A stretch of DNA of 39,896 nucleotides from an uncultured archaeon (lineage in GTDB: Archaea > Nanobdellota > Nanobdellia > Woesearchaeales > CAIVOO01), in NCBI GenBank assembly GCA_903842985.1, contig CAIMOB010000041.1, positions 1 to 39,896 of the forward strand, in the 5' to 3' direction. Under the pieces are notes generated by a model. That model did not search any database and had not been told where the DNA came from. It saw only the letters and a list, made by a program, of their open reading frames with translations. Made by a program: the position numbers and the translations under genes. How positions within the stretch are numbered: position 1 is the first letter of the stretch; each line of letters opens with the position of its first letter. This document shows positions 39,886-39,896 of the stretch, piece after piece.

Positions 39886-39896
39886 GCTTGAGAAGG
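39821..39896 (+). CDS. rpl29: ribosomal protein uL29 (5' part)
   Basis: From ATG 39821 the frame reads MRKKARELSPLSQAELKSKL, then Ser-Glu-Leu-Glu-Lys, cut by the window end. The ARELSPLSQAELKSKL helix matches the L29 start (Leu-Ser-x-x-Glu-Leu-x-x-Lys-Leu-x-Glu-Leu), the next gene expected after S3. It lies fully inside the S3 tail in another frame for its first 65 bases. Confidence 0.8.
   Translation, partial: MRKKARELSPLSQAELKSKLSELEK

Noticed and set aside
1-39896. CRISPR array, insertion sequence or prophage
   Set aside because: No regularly spaced repeats, transposase, integrase or phage structural gene was seen; the palindromes found are single or paired hairpins.

Overview
The window is chromosomal DNA from an archaeon, most likely a small-genome DPANN lineage of the Woesearchaeota/Pacearchaeota/Nanoarchaeota type. 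The archaeal signs seen directly are an S10/L3-type ribosomal operon in archaeal order, the GatDE amidotransferase, CDC48, HerA, Mre11 and Hef, tRNAs with bulge-helix-bulge introns and no encoded CCA, and TATA boxes about 25-30 bases before start codons (many messages look leaderless). A single-chain primase, with the PriS catalytic part joined to the PriL iron-sulphur part as in Nanoarchaeum equitans, points to DPANN. The exact lineage is inference.

Layout. Bases 1-4400 hold the 3' end of gatB (with an in-frame TGA), a Cys-rich lipoprotein, mre11, two unrecognised genes and herA. Bases 4400-8000 hold truD, adk with a coiled-coil partner and an intron-containing tRNA-Thr, a hypothetical gene and a PHP-domain protein. 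Bases 8000-12300 hold a YchF-type GTPase, the archaeal Era-like GTPase/DUF2073/DUF2072 operon, a helical-HTH/PIN gene pair and a tiny internally duplicated protein. Bases 12300-15220 hold a tRNA-Arg with two non-canonical introns followed by a flippase-like / six-hairpin enzyme-like / GT2 cassette.

Bases 15200-21850 hold gatD-gatE, pyruvoyl arginine decarboxylase, a CDC48 with an unusual insertion in its second ATPase module, and a zinc/AbrB regulator with its own palindrome. Bases 21850-25950 hold paired hairpins, two small genes, a divergent TrmB-regulator / tandem-duplicated-protein locus with a perfect operator-like palindrome, a tRNA-Gly that overlaps the regulator gene, and a PP-loop enzyme. 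Bases 26000-34530 hold Hef, an MFS transporter, an MgtA-type P-type ATPase, HtpX, a TOPRIM protein and the fused primase. Bases 34530-35330 are a small accessory island (42-aa basic protein, coupled HNH-like and two-helix membrane proteins). The rest is a structured leader followed by L3-L4-L23-L2-S19-L22-S3-L29, the last gene cut by the window edge.

The window mixes core information processing (translation, tRNA modification and charging, replication and fork repair) with small regulators and membrane genes. Genes are tightly packed: 4-base ATGA overlaps, convergent overlaps at stop codons, and tRNAs touching coding sequences are common. I see no CRISPR array, transposase, integrase, rRNA or replication origin. 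The most distinctive items are the doubly interrupted tRNA-Arg, the nested-helix leader before L3, the TrmB divergent locus, and the interrupted gatB tail.
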